Positions 1 through 10,109 are shown, counted from the stretch's first letter. The stretch is DNA of 64,000 nucleotides from Planctomycetaceae bacterium (GCA_018699955.1 JABISG010000046.1:34823-98822); one strand, 5' to 3'. Notes: generated from the sequence alone by a model not told the origin. Made by a program: numbers and translations.

Positions 1-1
1 G

Positions 2-1957
2 AGGCGCTGGATAATCGGCGGCTTGTGTGGTGTGTTGACGTTGGCAATTGCCGGCTCGGCGATGCTGCCGCGTTCGGAAGCGGCTCAAAAAAAACGCCGC
101 CCCACCGCGAAGAAGAAGGCTGCGGCTAAAAAGCCGGAGCCATTGCCGCCGCGCTTCATGGTGGAGTCGAAAGAGGTCGATCCGAGCAAGCTCTCGCGAG
201 CACTGCAGTCGGCCAACAAAATCGACTCACTGGTTGCAGCGAATTACAAAAAATATAAAGTGCAACCAAACCCCAAGTCGACCGACGCCCAATTCCTGCG
301 ACGGGTCTACCTGGACATCACCGGGACCATCGCCACCTATCAGCAGGCGCGAATTTTTCTCGTCTCACGGCACCCGGACAAACGCAAGCGTTTGATCGAC
401 CGACTGCTCAACAGCGATGGCTACGCCAGCCATTACTTCAACTACTGGGCCGACACCTTGCGCTACGTCGATCGGCTGAACAACAACGTTCGCGGCGAGC
501 CGTACCGGCAGTGGATTAAACAATCGCTGGCCGAGAACAAGCCCTGGGACAAAATGGTCTCGGAGATGATCACCGCAGAGGGACGCGTCTGGGAAGACCC
601 GGCGACCGGCTATCTGCAGCGTGATTCGGGCATGCCGCTCGACAACATGAACAACACCGTCCGCATCTTTCTGGGAACGCGGATTGGTTGTGCGCAATGC
701 CACGATCATCCGTTCGACCGCTGGACGCAAAAAGAATTCTACGAAATGGCGGCGTTCACTTTCGGCACAACCACACGTGCCGGCGGCCGCGACAAGCGGT
801 ATTTCACTCGCAAGGATGCCCCAAACACCCGTCTGAAAGAAGAATACTACGAGATCGATCAGGACGAAGAAATTCAGCGGCGAAACTACTACCGCATGAC
901 GCGGCTGATTCGCTTCAACATGATGATCGTCAACGATCAGGTCAGGCGGCAGATTCGATTGCCCCACGATTACGCTTACGACAACGCCAAGCCGAAACAG
1001 GTCGTCCCACCGAAAACGCTGTTCGGCAATCCGGCCGACATCAAGAAGGGCGAAGCACCGCGCAAGGCGTTTGCCCGCTGGTTGACGTCGAAAGACAATC
1101 CGCGCTTTGCATTAACCATTGCCAATCGGCTCTGGAAGAAAGCCTTCGGTCGCGGCCAGATTGAGCCGGTTGACGACATGATGGACAGCACGGTTGCAGA
1201 GAATCCTGCGTTGATGAAGTATCTCGAATCCGAAATGACGCGGCTCGACTTCGACATGAAGGAATATCTGCGGATCATCTTCAACACCGAAACGTATCAG
1301 CGTGAAGCAAGCGTGGGTGACACACCGTTGGCCGAATCGTATCACTTTCCCGGTCCCGTTCTCCGCCGTATGTCGGCCGAGCAGGTGTGGGATTCGTTCC
1401 TCACGTTGGCCGTCGTCAAGCCGGATGAGTACCGCGAGTTCCCCTCGAACATCCGCACCAAACTCATCTCCGCCGACCTGAATACGGTTTCACCGCTGGA
1501 ACTGTTAGCCGGCGATGACGAAGCTCGCAAGCAAGTGGACCGTACGCGAGGCAAGCGTGAGAAGAAATACCGGTACAAGGGCCAACTGCTGGGGCGTGCC
1601 TCGGAGTTGCCTTCACCTGTTCCGGCCAGTCACTTCCTGCGAATGTTTGGCCAATCGAACCGCGAGCTGATCTCGGCATCGTCCGATACCGGGTCGGTCC
1701 CGCAGGTGCTGTTCATGTTCAATGGCCCGGTCACACACATGATGTTGGAGAAGAACTCCACGCTGTACAACAACATCATGCGAAAGAAGACAATCGCAGA
1801 CGGTATCGATGTCGTCTTCCTGACGATCTTGAATCGTTACCCGGACAAGGAAGAATCGAGTATCGCAACGCAGGAAATCAAAAAGAACGGCGCAGCCGGC
1901 TACGGCGACGTCGTCTGGTCGCTGGTCAACACCCGCGAGTTCTTGTTCCTGCAATAA
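2..1957 (+). CDS. DUF1549/DUF1553 domain protein (5' end outside window)
   Basis: Planctomycete secreted protein of the DUF1549-DUF1553 type, usually encoded beside a DUF1501 protein as it is here. A TTG at 23 could start it, but the frame stays open back to base 2 and reads RRWIIGG before the hydrophobic stretch, which looks like the basic n-region of a signal peptide, so the true start probably lies before the window. A Lys/Ala-rich linker follows the signal. DUF1549 holds the motif CAQCHDHPFDRW near residue 223 (counted from 23), a CxxCH that could bind haem. DUF1553 begins with the segment ARWLTSKDNPRFALTIANR. Biochemical role is not established for the family; export to the periplasm is inferred. 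Confidence 0.88.
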   Translation, partial: RRWIIGGLCGVLTLAIAGSAMLPRSEAAQKKRRPTAKKKAAAKKPEPLPPRFMVESKEVDPSKLSRALQSANKIDSLVAANYKKYKVQPNPKSTDAQFLRRVYLDITGTIATYQQARIFLVSRHPDKRKRLIDRLLNSDGYASHYFNYWADTLRYVDRLNNNVRGEPYRQWIKQSLAENKPWDKMVSEMITAEGRVWEDPATGYLQRDSGMPLDNMNNTVRIFLGTRIGCAQCHDHPFDRWTQKEFYEMAAFTFGTTTRAGGRDKRYFTRKDAPNTRLKEEYYEIDQDEEIQRRNYYRMTRLIRFNMMIVNDQVRRQIRLPHDYAYDNAKPKQVVPPKTLFGNPADIKKGEAPRKAFARWLTSKDNPRFALTIANRLWKKAFGRGQIEPVDDMMDSTVAENPALMKYLESEMTRLDFDMKEYLRIIFNTETYQREASVGDTPLAESYHFPGPVLRRMSAEQVWDSFLTLAVVKPDEYREFPSNIRTKLISADLNTVSPLELLAGDDEARKQVDRTRGKREKKYRYKGQLLGRASELPSPVPASHFLRMFGQSNRELISASSDTGSVPQVLFMFNGPVTHMMLEKNSTLYNNIMRKKTIADGIDVVFLTILNRYPDKEESSIATQEIKKNGAAGYGDVVWSLVNTREFLFLQ

Positions 1958-2043
1958 GCGCTGAGGCCAGGAAGCGAGAAAGATTGCGAGTCGGCATCAC
2001 ATAAAACAAATCATCATTTAGAGATGACAGGATATAAACCACA

Positions 2044-3351
2044 ATGAGAGACTTCCTTTCAAAACTTGACGGCATCGATCGCCGACGTTTTCTGGAATAC
2101 ACCGCCAAATCGGCTTTGGGTGTCAGCCTGCTACCCGGTTTGGAGACGGCCCTCACGGCTGCTCCGGCCCGAAAAAAGCCAGCGGCGACGGCAAAGGGCG
2201 GAAAAGCGAAGCGAATCATCTACCTGTTCATGACGGGGGCGATGTCGCATCTGGACACCTTCGACCTGAAACCGGGACACGAAAACCAGGGCGAAACCAA
2301 GCCGATCAAGACCAACGTCCCCGGTAAACAAATCAGCGAGTTTCTGCCGACGTTGGCCGGCCAGTTCGACAAGATTGCCGCCATCCGCTCGATGTACACA
2401 GAGACGGCCGCCCATGAGGGGGCCGAATATCTGATGCGAACAAGTTACAAGCAGATTGCGACAACGCGACATCCAACTATGGGCCCGTGGGTCCAACGGT
2501 TCGAGGGACGGCGCAACAAAACCCTGCCCGACACCGTGCTCATCAGCACGCCGGCTCGGCATCCCAGCGCGGGATTCTTCGATCCGTCGTACAGCCCGTT
2601 GCCCATCGGCGACCCGAACCGCGGTCTGGAGAACACACAGGCCCCCGCCTACCTGAAAAAAGACTCCTTCAGGAATCGCCTGGGATTGATCGACAAGTTT
2701 GATCGCAAGTTTCGCAACAAGTTCAAGGCAAGAAAGGTCGGAGCCTACACCGACTTCTATTCGCAAGCGACGACGTTGCTTGCGAGCACCGAACTCAAAG
2801 CCTTCGACCTGAACGAAGAAAAGAAGGAAGACCGCGATCGCTACGGCCGCGACCGCTTCGGGCAGGGTTGTCTGCTGGCCCGAAGGTTGATCGAAAACAA
2901 TGTCCGCTGCGTCGAAGTCAGCTTCGGCAGTTGGGACATGCACCGCGACATTTACGGGACAACTGCATTGCCGGCGCGAACCGCCATCATGGACCGCGCG
3001 GTCGGAAACCTGCTGAAGGACCTTGGGGAGAAAGGACTGCTGAAAGATACGATGGTTGTGCTGACCACCGAATTCGGCCGCACGCCGGTCATCAACCAGA
3101 ATGCCGGACGCGACCATCACCCCGGCGCCTTCTCCGCATTCCTGGCCGGCGGCGGAATCAAAGGCGGCCAGTTCTACGGCCGGTCGGACAACGAAGGGTA
3201 CAGCGTCGATGAAGACGGCGTGCTACCGGCCGACTTAAACGCCACCATCGCCACGGCCCTCGGCTTGCCGTTAGGCAAAGAAATCTTCTCCCCCACCGGT
3301 CGCCCCTTCAAAGTCGCCCACGACGGCGAACCGGTGTTGAAACTGTTGTAG
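2044..3351 (+). CDS. DUF1501 domain protein with Tat signal
   Basis: 435 aa. The N-terminus carries a twin-arginine signal ([22 protein letters not shown]), so it is probably exported folded. The body has family features of the DUF1501 sulfatase-like fold: [24 protein letters not shown], and the conserved [10 protein letters not shown] followed by [21 protein letters not shown]. The C-terminus ends in the usual [17 protein letters not shown]. It lies 86 bp downstream of the DUF1549/1553 gene, the standard planctomycete pairing, and a strong hairpin follows its stop, so the two are likely one operon. The substrate is unknown; hydrolase-like activity is inferred only from the fold family. Confidence 0.9.
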   Translation: MRDFLSKLDGIDRRRFLEYTAKSALGVSLLPGLETALTAAPARKKPAATAKGGKAKRIIYLFMTGAMSHLDTFDLKPGHENQGETKPIKTNVPGKQISEFLPTLAGQFDKIAAIRSMYTETAAHEGAEYLMRTSYKQIATTRHPTMGPWVQRFEGRRNKTLPDTVLISTPARHPSAGFFDPSYSPLPIGDPNRGLENTQAPAYLKKDSFRNRLGLIDKFDRKFRNKFKARKVGAYTDFYSQATTLLASTELKAFDLNEEKKEDRDRYGRDRFGQGCLLARRLIENNVRCVEVSFGSWDMHRDIYGTTALPARTAIMDRAVGNLLKDLGEKGLLKDTMVVLTTEFGRTPVINQNAGRDHHPGAFSAFLAGGGIKGGQFYGRSDNEGYSVDEDGVLPADLNATIATALGLPLGKEIFSPTGRPFKVAHDGEPVLKLL

Positions 3352-3375
3352 ATCTGGCGAATTTGAACGACATTC

Positions 3376-3412
3376 AGAAACCCGGTTTCTTCAAGAAACC
3401 GGGTTTCTTTTT
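3376..3412 (+). terminator. Intrinsic terminator after the DUF1501 gene
   Basis: Sixteen-base perfect inverted repeat, AGAAACCCGGTTTCTT and its complement around a single C, followed by a T run. It begins 24 bp after the DUF1501 stop. The arms are themselves partly self-complementary, so the RNA could form one long or two short stems. Confidence 0.8.
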
Positions 3413-3452
3413 GGATAATGAACCACATCCCGACTATCGCTGTGAGAAGGCT

Positions 3453-4487
3453 GTGAACACAGTAGGCGAAACATACCGGGCAGGCATTGGTGAAAACATC
3501 GCTCTCATCGTGATTGCCTTCATTTTTCTTGGCTGTTTCATTCACTTGTGGTCTGCACCAGTTCGTCAACTATTGAGAGCAAGAGGACTTCGGCTCTTGA
3601 GGGCGGGGAATCGATTGTTGCGAGATCGTGATTTTGGCGGGGCGATTGCAAAGTACACCGAATCAATCGCGAAACACCCCTCCCTCGTGGAAGCGTACTT
3701 GGGCAGGTCGAGCGCATACATCGAGATGGGTGACACGGAGAAGGCGTTTTCCGACTGCAACAGAGTGATCGAACTTGATGATCGAAATCACTCCGCGTAT
3801 CTCAACCGAGGATCAGTCCACCGAATCAATCAGGAACACGAGCAGTCAGTAGCAGACTTCTCACAATGCATCAAGCTACAGCCCGATTGTGCTGAGGCTC
3901 GATTCAACAGGGGATATGTCTTGATGGAGCTTGACCGCTATGACGGAGCACTTGAGGACCTGTCAAATGTGATTCTCCTCAATCCATCGGATGCGCACGC
4001 TCATTACTATCGTGCCCGCATTTACTACAAGAACAATCGGTTCAATGAGGTAGCAGTAGACCTGTCGAACGCGATCGATTTGGGACTCAAGTCGGCCGTC
4101 ACATACAAATTCCGGGCGCACGCGAATAGCCAGACGGGCGAATTTGAGAAAGCACTTTCAGATTATAAATCCGCACTTCAGCACGCGCCGGACGATGCAG
4201 AAGCATTGAACGGCCTCGCATGGTTTTTAGCAACTTGCCCCATTCCACATTTGCGAGACGGCGCGAGAGCTGTTGAAGCGGCAACCCGAAGTTGTGAACT
4301 ATACAAGTACGCCGAATGGTTTTGCGTGGGAACGTTAGCCGCTGCTTTCGCCGAGACAAACAGATTTGATGAAGCAATCAATTGGGCTGCGAAATCGCTG
4401 CAACTGGCGCCGGACGAGGAAAAGCAAGCCTGTTCTGAGCGGCTAAAACTGTACGAATCCAATCAACCATATCGTATTCCTCACTAG
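3453..4487 (+). CDS. Membrane-anchored TPR repeat protein
   Basis: About 344 aa. One transmembrane segment near the N-terminus (ENIALIVIAFIFLGCFIHLW) is followed by several tetratricopeptide repeats, recognisable from recurring patterns such as AKYTESIAKHPSLVEAYLGRSSAYIEMGD and DLSNVILLNPSDAHAHYYRARIYY. Such proteins usually scaffold protein-protein contacts; no enzyme motif is visible. The frame is open upstream to a TTG at 3363, but that would translate the 3376-3412 terminator, so a later start is needed. GTG 3453 is my choice, with GTG 3511 also possible. The stop is at 4485-4487. Confidence 0.7.
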   Translation: MNTVGETYRAGIGENIALIVIAFIFLGCFIHLWSAPVRQLLRARGLRLLRAGNRLLRDRDFGGAIAKYTESIAKHPSLVEAYLGRSSAYIEMGDTEKAFSDCNRVIELDDRNHSAYLNRGSVHRINQEHEQSVADFSQCIKLQPDCAEARFNRGYVLMELDRYDGALEDLSNVILLNPSDAHAHYYRARIYYKNNRFNEVAVDLSNAIDLGLKSAVTYKFRAHANSQTGEFEKALSDYKSALQHAPDDAEALNGLAWFLATCPIPHLRDGARAVEAATRSCELYKYAEWFCVGTLAAAFAETNRFDEAINWAAKSLQLAPDEEKQACSERLKLYESNQPYRIPH

Positions 4488-4506
4488 ACCGAGTGCGACC
4501 ACTTGC

Positions 4507-4773
4507 CTACCCAAACAGCGCATCAATCGGCATCCCATCGCCAACGTCTGCGGGCGAATCGCGAATCCGCGTTTCCGGATCGATGGGGGACGTCTGATAG
4601 ATGCTGTAGCAATGCGACTAATGGCCGCGACCGTTGGCGTCGGCTCCGGAGCACAGAGTAATTCTCCTCAGCTTGGCCTTCCGGCCGAATTCTGCCATCG
4701 CGACAGCCAGCGTCCCATCCTGCCTGCCGCGATCATTACGCGCGAAATCCCCGCGAACCCCGCCGTTTGTGAG
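4507..4773 (-). pseudogene. Decayed 3' fragment of a DUF1501-like gene
   Basis: Read on the minus strand, two open pieces separated by a stop resemble the end of a DUF1501 protein. The first contains LAVAMAEFGRKAKL, comparable with the TEFGRTPVI region of the intact gene at 2044-3351. The second, ending at the stop at 4507-4509, reads YSIYQTSPIDPETRIRDS and ends GMPIDALFG, comparable with the usual IDP-T-I-D and G-P-I-LF ending of that family. No start codon or complete frame exists. The match is by eye and weak; the plus strand of the same region shows no convincing gene. Confidence 0.35.
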
Positions 4774-4850
4774 CTATGTTTCCGGTTGGACACCGGTCGA
4801 ATTGCGCCTTGTCACCGCGGCTGCTTTAATTCCTCAAATTCTGCATTGCC

Positions 4851-6005
4851 ATGAAAACCGAAACCATCGAGACGAACGGAAGAGTTCCTTCAAGAGCTGA
4901 AGGATCGCAACGGGGTAATGCGAACGTGGGCGCGGTCGATGCGGCCAAAGCCATCGCCGCCGAGAGCAAAGGGCGGTCCGGCAACACCGAGGAAGTAAGC
5001 GACGGTACGTTGTGTGTCAATTGCGAGGAGCGTAGGGACTGGGACGGCAGGTCTTTTTGTCCGGCGTGTGGTTTTCACCCCGCGTTGAATCGGTGTGTGG
5101 AAGTCGAAAGACCGCAACCGGTGGTTGAAACCGGCCCAGAGAACTTGTGGGAGGCCATTCCAACCTGGGCGTGGGTCTTGATCTTCGGTGTGGTTGGAAT
5201 TGTGGCGGGCAGCGTTGCCGTTCGGCTTTCGTTCTCCGGCAGCCCACGGTTGCTGGCAGGTTGGGGAGTCGCTCAGATCGCCATCGCCGAATTTACATCG
5301 CTGGTGGCACACGTGCTGGCATTGATTCACGCTTCGAGTAAATCAGATCGCTACTCCCCGTTCGATTTGCTGATGAAACCATTGGCCTTGTGGCGACCGA
5401 CGTTTTCAACGCTGCCCAAGAGTGCCTGGCGAGTGTGGATGTTTGCGTGGGGACAAACCGCCATGATCTGCGCTGTCTTGATTATTGGGGGGCTGAATTT
5501 TTCTGCGTTGTTCGACGACTGGGGGGTGAAAAAAAACAGTAGTGCGAACCTGGTACAAGCGATTGCCGATCAGGCACGCGAAAATGGCGAGGATGAAGAG
5601 TCACTGGAAGACGCCCTGAACAAGACAGCGACTGCCGGAGACGATATCGCACCGAAAGAGGAGCTTCTGCCGGTTGAAGATCCGATAGTCGAATGTCTGA
5701 TCTTCGGTTATCGCAAGAACCTAGAGGAAAAGCCGACGGCCCTGTTGCTGGCAACAATCGTCAAAGGCCGTATGAAATACGTCGGCATGATTTCAGTCGT
5801 CGGAATTCCCGATGAAGCCATGCAAACACTTACCGAACGGATGCCCAATCTCACTCAGAAGAACCCATTCATCAAGTGTCGTTTCAAGGCTGTCTGGCTG
5901 CGTCCACAATTGATGTGCGAGGTCGAGTACAAAGAATGGACGCGAAGCAATCAATTGCTGAAGCCGAAATTCCGAGAATTGCTTGCAGAAATTGACGTGC
6001 GATAA
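4851..6005 (+). CDS. Zinc-ribbon membrane protein of unknown function
   Basis: 384 aa. After a disordered N-terminus (about 50 residues) comes a zinc ribbon, CVNC-x13-CPAC. Three hydrophobic segments follow: WAWVLIFGVVGIVAGSVAV, a stretch around GWGVAQIAIAEFTSLVAHVLALI, and WMFAWGQTAMICAVLIIGGL. The remaining C-terminal half is soluble and acidic. I do not recognise a named family; zinc-ribbon plus multi-TM proteins of this sort are frequent in planctomycetes. It is convergent with the MFS gene, with only 42 bp between stops. Confidence 0.75.
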   Translation: MKTETIETNGRVPSRAEGSQRGNANVGAVDAAKAIAAESKGRSGNTEEVSDGTLCVNCEERRDWDGRSFCPACGFHPALNRCVEVERPQPVVETGPENLWEAIPTWAWVLIFGVVGIVAGSVAVRLSFSGSPRLLAGWGVAQIAIAEFTSLVAHVLALIHASSKSDRYSPFDLLMKPLALWRPTFSTLPKSAWRVWMFAWGQTAMICAVLIIGGLNFSALFDDWGVKKNSSANLVQAIADQARENGEDEESLEDALNKTATAGDDIAPKEELLPVEDPIVECLIFGYRKNLEEKPTALLLATIVKGRMKYVGMISVVGIPDEAMQTLTERMPNLTQKNPFIKCRFKAVWLRPQLMCEVEYKEWTRSNQLLKPKFRELLAEIDVR

Positions 6006-6047
6006 AAACGCTCCGCTGCGAAGACTCCGCGTCGCGGCTAACCAGGT

Positions 6048-7721
6048 TTATGGGGCATCGGGGTCCAGCGGTTTGGTGCAGTCAATAAAGAGCCAGCACA
6101 GCGACGAAATGAGATACAGCACCCCCAACGCAATAAACAGCATCGCCCAGCCGTTTGTGTAGTCGATGTACTTGTAGTCGACGACCAAACTCTGATCTTC
6201 TGGCGGTGCGTCCCATTCGATGCCGATGACGCCACGCGTGCGATTCAGCCGGCAACGGGGGACAGTCGGGATGGCCGAGTCTTCAACGAGCGGCTTGAAC
6301 GTGAATTCCCCCCGCTCATTCACAGAGAACGTGTGTGTCTTCGTTGCACCGCTATAGATGTCACCCGTGAGCGATCCCTGCGCAACGTTCATGTTCTCCA
6401 GGGCGGCGAATGTGGTGCGCACACTGGAACGTTCCTCGACTGCTTCGGTCTTTTCGGCCGCGACTGTTTCTCGGGTCGTCGAATGCGAATCACTGAAGTA
6501 CATGATCGTCAAACCCATCAACGGGCCGGCCATGACGGCGGCGATTGAGCCGACGGTATTGATGATGCCAAACACCGAAGCGGCGTTTCGGCCGGCGATG
6601 TCGGTAATCGTCCCCCAGACGGTTGGCTGACTCCAATCGCTGAAGAACTTCACAATGAAGAACACCGAGACGATCCAAATGGCGTCGCTGAACGCGAGAC
6701 TGACAAAGATAAAGACCGTTGCCAACAGCTTGCCGATCAACCCGATCCAGCTTCGAGACCAACGGCGATTACCGGTTCGCACGATGAGATAACTCTGTAG
6801 CGTCCCGCCAATCATTCCGCCGATCGCTCCGCCCAACAACGGCATAGCCGCCATCCACCCGGCCGACTTGGTATCGATGCCCTTGGCGGTAAACAGGAAC
6901 AGCGGAATCCAGTAGACATAGACGTTATCGGCGAACGCGCTGGTGAACTGCTGGACGAAGAAGACCTTCATGTTGGTACTCTTCAGGACGGTCGACCATC
7001 GCAGTGCCGAGCGCGTCGCGCTGACTGTTTCGGTCTCGCCCTCATTGATCAGATCGGCTTCGGCATCGTTGGCCTGGGGGTGATCCTTGGGGGTGTTGCG
7101 GAACAGGTAAAGGAATATGCCGCCAAAAACACAGCCCAGCACCGTAAGCACGACCACCGCCTGACGCCACGACAGCCCCATCCAGCCGATAAGCACCGTC
7201 CCGAATAACACGAATGAAGCCGCCCCCCCGCCGCGTCCGAAAAAGGTGGCAATCCATCCCTGCACGGTGGTCCGTTCCGACAACGGGAACCACAGTTTTG
7301 TCACCTTGCTTAACGTTGGGTAACAACCCGCCTGAGTTAAACCGAACAGCAGCCGCGCGGAAAACATTGAGACGTACCCAGTGGCGAGCGCGACGGCTCC
7401 CATTGACAACGACCACGCCAGAATGATTGAACCGAGCAGCACGTGCGGCCCAAACCAGTCGCAGAGTATGCCGGATGGAATCTGGCCGAAGCCATAGCTG
7501 GCGCTGAACACGCTGTCGAGCAAACCGAGTTGCCACTCCGACCAACCAAACTCTTCCCCGACAAACGGCTTGATGAACCCCCACGTGTATCGGTGCAGAT
7601 ACAAGACAAACGACGTGCCGCAGGCCAGCATAAAAATGATGGCTCGAACCCGTGATGGGCGCTCGGTTGACGTGCCATCGGTTGGAGCGCTTGCAGGCAG
7701 TTCGGGGGGAGTCGGATTCAT
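6048..7721 (-). CDS. MFS transporter
   Basis: 557 aa major facilitator superfamily permease with about 12 membrane segments. The N-terminal half has the sugar-phosphate/anion-cation symporter look: YLHRYTWGFIKPFVGEEFGWS, then GQIPSGILCDWFGPHVLLG, which matches the cytoplasmic loop 2-3 signature region. A soluble insert of roughly 90 residues sits before the last hydrophobic segment. The frame is open to 7862, but ATG 7721 is chosen because AGGGAG lies 8-9 bases before it and the protein then starts MNPTPPELPAS. Substrate cannot be told. It is divergent from hisD. Confidence 0.85.
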   Translation of the reverse strand: MNPTPPELPASAPTDGTSTERPSRVRAIIFMLACGTSFVLYLHRYTWGFIKPFVGEEFGWSEWQLGLLDSVFSASYGFGQIPSGILCDWFGPHVLLGSIILAWSLSMGAVALATGYVSMFSARLLFGLTQAGCYPTLSKVTKLWFPLSERTTVQGWIATFFGRGGGAASFVLFGTVLIGWMGLSWRQAVVVLTVLGCVFGGIFLYLFRNTPKDHPQANDAEADLINEGETETVSATRSALRWSTVLKSTNMKVFFVQQFTSAFADNVYVYWIPLFLFTAKGIDTKSAGWMAAMPLLGGAIGGMIGGTLQSYLIVRTGNRRWSRSWIGLIGKLLATVFIFVSLAFSDAIWIVSVFFIVKFFSDWSQPTVWGTITDIAGRNAASVFGIINTVGSIAAVMAGPLMGLTIMYFSDSHSTTRETVAAEKTEAVEERSSVRTTFAALENMNVAQGSLTGDIYSGATKTHTFSVNERGEFTFKPLVEDSAIPTVPRCRLNRTRGVIGIEWDAPPEDQSLVVDYKYIDYTNGWAMLFIALGVLYLISSLCWLFIDCTKPLDPDAP

Positions 7722-8019
7722 GCGGCGGCATCTCCCTGGTGGCGTGAGAGAATCGAACCTTTGCGATGCTACGCGCCTTGTTCTGGAACAATCCCGTTCC
7801 CAAGGCACGGCCATCCTAGCGCGAATCTCGGTGTGACGCAAGCAGTTGCGCTGTTGTGTCATGTTTCGCCACGGCTTGCGCAGCGGACTGGTAATTGACG
7901 GGTGGACGCTTTACGACGCCCGATGCTGCCATTACGATCTTCTGGATGGTCCCACCGGCCGCTGCCAGTGGGCTTTTACACAATTTAGGTTCCTGTTTGC
8001 ATCAATAATTTGAGCGCTA

Positions 8020-9414
8020 ATGTCTGCTACCGGTCCATCGAATATTACTGCCATCGACTGCTCGGACGACGACGCAGAGCAACTGTTTGCAGATTTGCGC
8101 GACCGATTAAGCCCGCGGGGCGATGTTGTTTCCGAGGCGGGCAAGCAGCGAACGATGGAGCTGTTCGGTCGGCCACTTTCGCCGCAGCAAGTTGTCGAAA
8201 CGATTTGCGCCGATGTTGCCGGTGACGGACTGCAGGCCGTTCTCGAATACACGCGCAAACTCGATGGCAAACAGCTGACATTGGAAACAATGCGTGTCTC
8301 GCAGGATGAGTTGGAAGCCGCCCATCGCGCGGCCGATGCCAGTTTTCTGGAAACCATTCGCCGCATTCGAGACAACATCCTCGAATTTCAACGGGCCGTG
8401 CTGACCGAAGATGTGACCTTGGTTCGGCAGGACGGGGCAGGGCGGGTTGAACTACGGCAACGGTATTTGCCGCTGCAGCGGGTCGGCATCTGCGTTCCCG
8501 GTGGTGCGGCCGCGTATCCCTCGACAGTGTTGATGACAGCCGTCCCCGCACAAGCCGCCGGCGTGAGGGAAATCGTCGTCGTCGTTCCCCCAACGGAGTT
8601 CGGCGGATACAACACCGACCTGCTGGCCGCCTGCCACGAAATTGGCGTGACGGAAATCTACCGGATTGGCGGCGCACAAGCGGTTGCGGCCTTAGCCTAC
8701 GGCGTCGAGGGGATTGCGAAAGTTGATAAAATTGTGGGGCCGGGTAATTTGTTTGTCGCACTTGCGAAGAAGCACGTATTCGGCGAAGTCGATATCGACA
8801 GCATTGCCGGCCCGAGCGAAGTGATTGTGTTGGCCGACGATTCGGCGCGGGCTGACTTTGTCGCGGCCGACCTCATTTCACAAGCCGAACACAGTCCCGG
8901 GGCGGGAATTCTGATCACGTGGCACGAACCGCTGATTGCAGAAGTTCACGCACAGCTTGACGCCCAACTGGAGCGCCTGCCGCGTGGTGAACTTGCGCGG
9001 CAAAGCTTGGAGAACTACGGGGCGTTGATTCTCGCTCGTGATGCGGACGAAGCTGCCCGGTTGACCGACCTGCTGGCACCGGAGCATCTGCATATTTCAA
9101 CGGCCGAACCGGAAGCGATGCTCGAAATAGTGCAGAACGCGGGGGCAATTTTTCTGGGGCATCACACCCCCGTGGCGTTGGGCGATTATGTCGCTGGGCC
9201 GTCGCACGTTTTACCAACGGGTGGCACGGCGCGTTTTGCCAACGGATTGTGCGCGATCGATTTTCTCAAGCGATCGTCCATTATCGCGTACAACAGCGAA
9301 GCGCTGGCCGCAGCCGCCGACGACGTGCGATTGATGGCCGAGAAGGAAGGTCTGACAGCTCACAGCGCAAGTGTCGGCGTGCGAATTGATGACGATTCCG
9401 CACGATCCGAATAG
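8020..9414 (+). CDS. hisD: Histidinol dehydrogenase
   Basis: 464 aa, normal full length for HisD, which oxidises L-histidinol to L-histidine with two NAD+ in the last steps of histidine synthesis in the cytosol. The family signature GPGNLFVALAKKHVFGEV followed by DIDSIAGPSEV is present. Likely zinc ligands are the Gln and His of SQAEHSPG, the Asp of ALGDYVAGPSHVLPT and the His in that same stretch; the His of LAPEHLHIS matches the catalytic general-base region. It is not in a his operon: upstream is a divergent MFS gene and downstream an unrelated membrane protein. Confidence 0.97.
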   Translation: MSATGPSNITAIDCSDDDAEQLFADLRDRLSPRGDVVSEAGKQRTMELFGRPLSPQQVVETICADVAGDGLQAVLEYTRKLDGKQLTLETMRVSQDELEAAHRAADASFLETIRRIRDNILEFQRAVLTEDVTLVRQDGAGRVELRQRYLPLQRVGICVPGGAAAYPSTVLMTAVPAQAAGVREIVVVVPPTEFGGYNTDLLAACHEIGVTEIYRIGGAQAVAALAYGVEGIAKVDKIVGPGNLFVALAKKHVFGEVDIDSIAGPSEVIVLADDSARADFVAADLISQAEHSPGAGILITWHEPLIAEVHAQLDAQLERLPRGELARQSLENYGALILARDADEAARLTDLLAPEHLHISTAEPEAMLEIVQNAGAIFLGHHTPVALGDYVAGPSHVLPTGGTARFANGLCAIDFLKRSSIIAYNSEALAAAADDVRLMAEKEGLTAHSASVGVRIDDDSARSE

Positions 9415-9423
9415 GATCTCATT

Positions 9424-9445
9424 CCCACGGGCCGCAACCCGTGGG
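9424..9445. repeat. CCCACGGG hairpin, dispersed copy 1
   Basis: Perfect 8-base arms CCCACGGG and CCCGTGGG around CCGCAA, starting 9 bp after the hisD stop. Related hairpins lie at 10110-10131 and 44728-44763, always at gene ends. It could act as a terminator of hisD, although the following T run (GCTTTG) is weak. Confidence 0.7.
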
Positions 9446-9531
9446 CTTTGAGGGAAACAATTGTCTCAATCGATGCTATGGCGGCGCGATTGCTCTTCAT
9501 CCAACATGACTTTGGCAATAGTGATCGAACC

Positions 9532-10086
9532 GTGAAACGAATATTTTTGGTGCTTGCCCTTTTCAGCACTCTACTGACTGCCTCTGCGTTCGGCCTGGGG
9601 CTGAACATTCAAGACGCAAAAGCGATCGACGAGGCATCGCGAAGTGACGTACGGTGGCACATGCTGACGGCGCTGGCAACGTTGTGCACTGCCTCGCTGG
9701 TCCATGCCATCTGGCTGACGTACTTCATGGGAACCGGCCGCTGGATGGAAGAGACCTGCCGCGCATATGGGTTGTCGGAGGATTTTCAGAAGGAAAACCG
9801 TTCGATGAAATACGGAACGATGCTGGCAGTTTTCGGCGTGTTTTTGCTGCTGCTGCTGACCGGTGGCTTAGGCGCGGCGGTCGATCCGGGATCGTCGGTT
9901 GATTTTCGCGGATGGGGAGGCCTCTCCGGCCCATCGACTCATTTCTTTGTGGCGTCGCTGACCATCGGCACGAACCTCGTCGTCAATTTGTGGGAGTACT
10001 CGACGATCGCTCGCAATCACGCGTTGATCGAGCGCGTGATGACCGACGTGCGACGCATCCGCACCGAGCGCGGACTGCCCGCCTGA
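9532..10086 (+). CDS. Small multi-spanning membrane protein
   Basis: About 184 aa with four hydrophobic segments: the N-terminal FLVLALFSTLLTASAFGLGL, then MLTALATLCTASLVHAIWLTYFM, YGTMLAVFGVFLLLLLTGGLGAAV, and THFFVASLTIGTNLVVNLW. No family is recognised. GTG 9532 gives a clean start just before the first membrane segment; ATG 9478 and TTG 9448 in the same frame are alternatives, and 9448 lies close to the hairpin at 9424-9445. The gene ends at a hairpin it shares with the convergent metallopeptidase gene. Confidence 0.65.
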   Translation: MKRIFLVLALFSTLLTASAFGLGLNIQDAKAIDEASRSDVRWHMLTALATLCTASLVHAIWLTYFMGTGRWMEETCRAYGLSEDFQKENRSMKYGTMLAVFGVFLLLLLTGGLGAAVDPGSSVDFRGWGGLSGPSTHFFVASLTIGTNLVVNLWEYSTIARNHALIERVMTDVRRIRTERGLPA

Positions 10087-10109
10087 ATTCTCTAAACAAG
10101 ATAGACGTT

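Noticed and set aside
2131..3120. 329-codon open frame on the minus strand
   Set aside because: It is antisense to the DUF1501 gene, has no recognisable motif and reflects its codon bias.
3363..3452. TPR protein starting at TTG 3363
   Set aside because: The reading frame would run through the strong terminator hairpin at 3376-3412.
4634..4900. Plus-strand 88-codon frame in the 4488-4850 spacer
   Set aside because: It overlaps the start of the zinc-ribbon gene, lacks motifs and faces the DUF1501-like relic on the other strand.
7741..7790. tRNA-like AATCGAACC sequence
   Set aside because: No cloverleaf can be drawn around it, and it lies in the MFS upstream region.
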